Source: Liolophura sinensis
Taxonomy: Eukaryota; Mollusca; Polyplacophora; Chitonida; Chitonidae
Direction: 5' to 3'
Length of the DNA stretch: 64,000 bases
Assembly: GCF_032854445.1 (NCBI RefSeq)
Contig: NC_088296.1
Location: 310,001-374,000, forward strand
The notes under the pieces are model-generated. The model searched no databases. It was not told where the DNA came from and worked only from the letters and a program-made list of their open reading frames with translations. Shown in pieces: positions 63,000-64,000 of the stretch; the first letter of the stretch is position 1; each line of letters opens with the position of its first letter. Position numbers and translations under genes: made by a program.

Positions 63000-64000
63000 C
63001 TTCATTTTCCCTGTTCTTTATACCCAGGGTGGGCTTTATTATGTAGATTTGTGGTCGTAACAACGTATAGAACGTGTGGTCAGTAATATTTATTATAAGT
63101 TTCTAACCCATTTGTCATCTGAGCCACTGGAGACTCTGTTGGGCTTGTTTAATCATGATATTTGGATTAGTATTAAGTTTTCCACCCTCATGGACGGGGA
63201 GGGTGTATTATTCCGGTTCTAAAACCGGGTAAGGGTCATAATGAACCGCCTAATTAACGTCCAATAGCTCTTATCAGCGTGGTTAAGAGTATGGAACGAA
63301 TAATAAATGATAGACTTCTTTGGTATTTAGAAACCAACACTTTACTGTCTAATATTAAATGTGGTTTTCCTCAAAGTCGATCTAAAGTTTGTCGAATTGA
63401 AACTTTTATTCGTAATGATAAAAAAAATAATGAACAAAACGTGTCACTATTTTTCGACCTTGAAAACGTCACCGAACTACGACGCCGCATGGAAATAAGG
63501 TGTTTTAAAAGGCCTCTTTGATATTGGACTTATCGCTTATAATTATTTATCAGAGCTTTTATCTTATCGTCAGCTATCGTCAGTTTAGGTTTTTTCAAAG
63601 GCAAAAATTACCGTATTCCAGAGTAGCATACTGTCACCAACACTTTTTTATCTTCAAACTTAATAGCTTGTGAAAAACTTAAACATGTGGTACAGAAGGT
63701 TCTTTTTATGTACAGTTGATGATTTCCATATATGCTACCGTTCTAAAATATGAATAACATCGGCAAGACTGCTGCAGTTTTCTCTCAATGACCAAGAAAT
63801 GGACATGATTTTAGATTTTCTACATCTAAGACCATCGATATGCATTTTTATTGTAAACAGATCTTCATTTCGACTTCAAAATTTTATGGTAAACCTGTGA
63901 AAATTGACATCTGAAAACAGATTTTCAGGAGTCATAGATGATAGCAAATTCCTCATTTCCCTCCATGTTAAAATGCTTAAAGCTAAATGAAAAAATCTAT
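63000..64000 (+). mobile_element. LINE RT fragment at window end
   Basis: Counterpart of 27850-28800. Reads MERIINDRLLWYLETNTLLS and NIKCGFPQSRSKVC at about 63291-63400, then decays. It has an extra block 'ggttttttcaaaggcaaaaa' near 63587-63610 that unit A lacks, so A lost a piece. It continues beyond the window. Confidence 0.72.

Larger units (their letters stand above)
58562..63106. repeat. 4.55-kb tandem duplication, copy 2
   Basis: The junction at 58561/58562 joins LINE sequence ('aagtttcta') to upstream-of-TRIM sequence ('ataagaatgttcc'). Only one base (a at 58562) is shared by both parents, so it is near blunt. In copy 2 the LINE continues past 63106, as in unit A. Confidence 0.9.
32842..64000. 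repeat. Segmental duplication unit B
   Basis: This is a direct copy of unit A and begins at about 32842. Compared with A it lacks about 350 bp near 37420 (A 7110-7470) and about 650 bp near 38035 (A 8045-8696). It has about 195 bp extra near 42700-42905 and about 75 bp extra near 43140-43215. It carries about 825 bp at 55024-55849 that A lacks, a larger minisatellite, and an internal 4.55-kb tandem duplication. It holds the TRIM copy with a premature stop. Confidence 0.85.

Overview
This is eukaryotic, intron-rich, low-gene-density DNA from a metazoan. The closest fit is a lophotrochozoan such as a mollusc or brachiopod. The reasons are canonical GT-AG introns, an invertebrate TRIM gene, many copies of a tRNA-derived SINE (head with TGGTTCAGTTGG-type box A, tail ending near 'gtaaaacaccaatcaaataaat') and decayed non-LTR retrotransposons of a jockey/I-like type. 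The species call is an inference from repeat content as I remember it, not from a search.

The window is built from a large direct segmental duplication. Unit A starts at about 2530 and runs to at least 28800. Unit B starts at about 32842 and is still running at the window end. Their sequence matches almost throughout, with a few per cent substitutions plus discrete indels. Unit B holds a second, younger direct duplication of about 4.55 kb (54016-58561 and 58562-63106), nearly identical between copies. Positions 28870-32842 separate units A and B and hold diverged relatives of unit sequence. Positions 1-2530 show no recognisable gene.

The only convincing protein-coding gene is a TRIM-family gene (RING, two B-boxes, coiled coil, SPRY) on the minus strand, present once per unit. 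Copy A (exons from 24268 down to 17635) has six coding exons of 669, 96, 231, 23, 188 and 572 bp. All splice sites are canonical, phases match, and the frame is open for 592 codons. Copy B (53962 down to 47101) has the same structure but carries an in-frame TAG at 53654-53656 between RING and B-box 1. The last intron of both copies holds a 42-bp minisatellite and a full-length SINE. The SPRY exons of A and B differ far more than the flanking introns do, which suggests diversifying selection on the recognition face or gene conversion.

Upstream of each TRIM copy on the minus strand lie repeated modules that share a conserved splice donor and, in several copies, a TATA-like box about 130 bp upstream of the donor. 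They look like candidate non-coding first exons that splice to the acceptor just 5' of the TRIM start codon. The 4.55-kb duplication in B multiplied these modules without copying the coding exons.

The remainder consists of LINE debris (an EN/RT/RNase H element on the minus strand at 8060-10650, a plus-strand LINE 3' end at 10660-11235, and a plus-strand RT fragment at 27850-29270), SINEs, a 62-bp-type tandem repeat, simple repeats and anonymous non-coding DNA. Main caveat: in a highly heterozygous invertebrate, near-identical tandem segments can be uncollapsed haplotypes, so long-read spanning evidence matters for the duplication claims.
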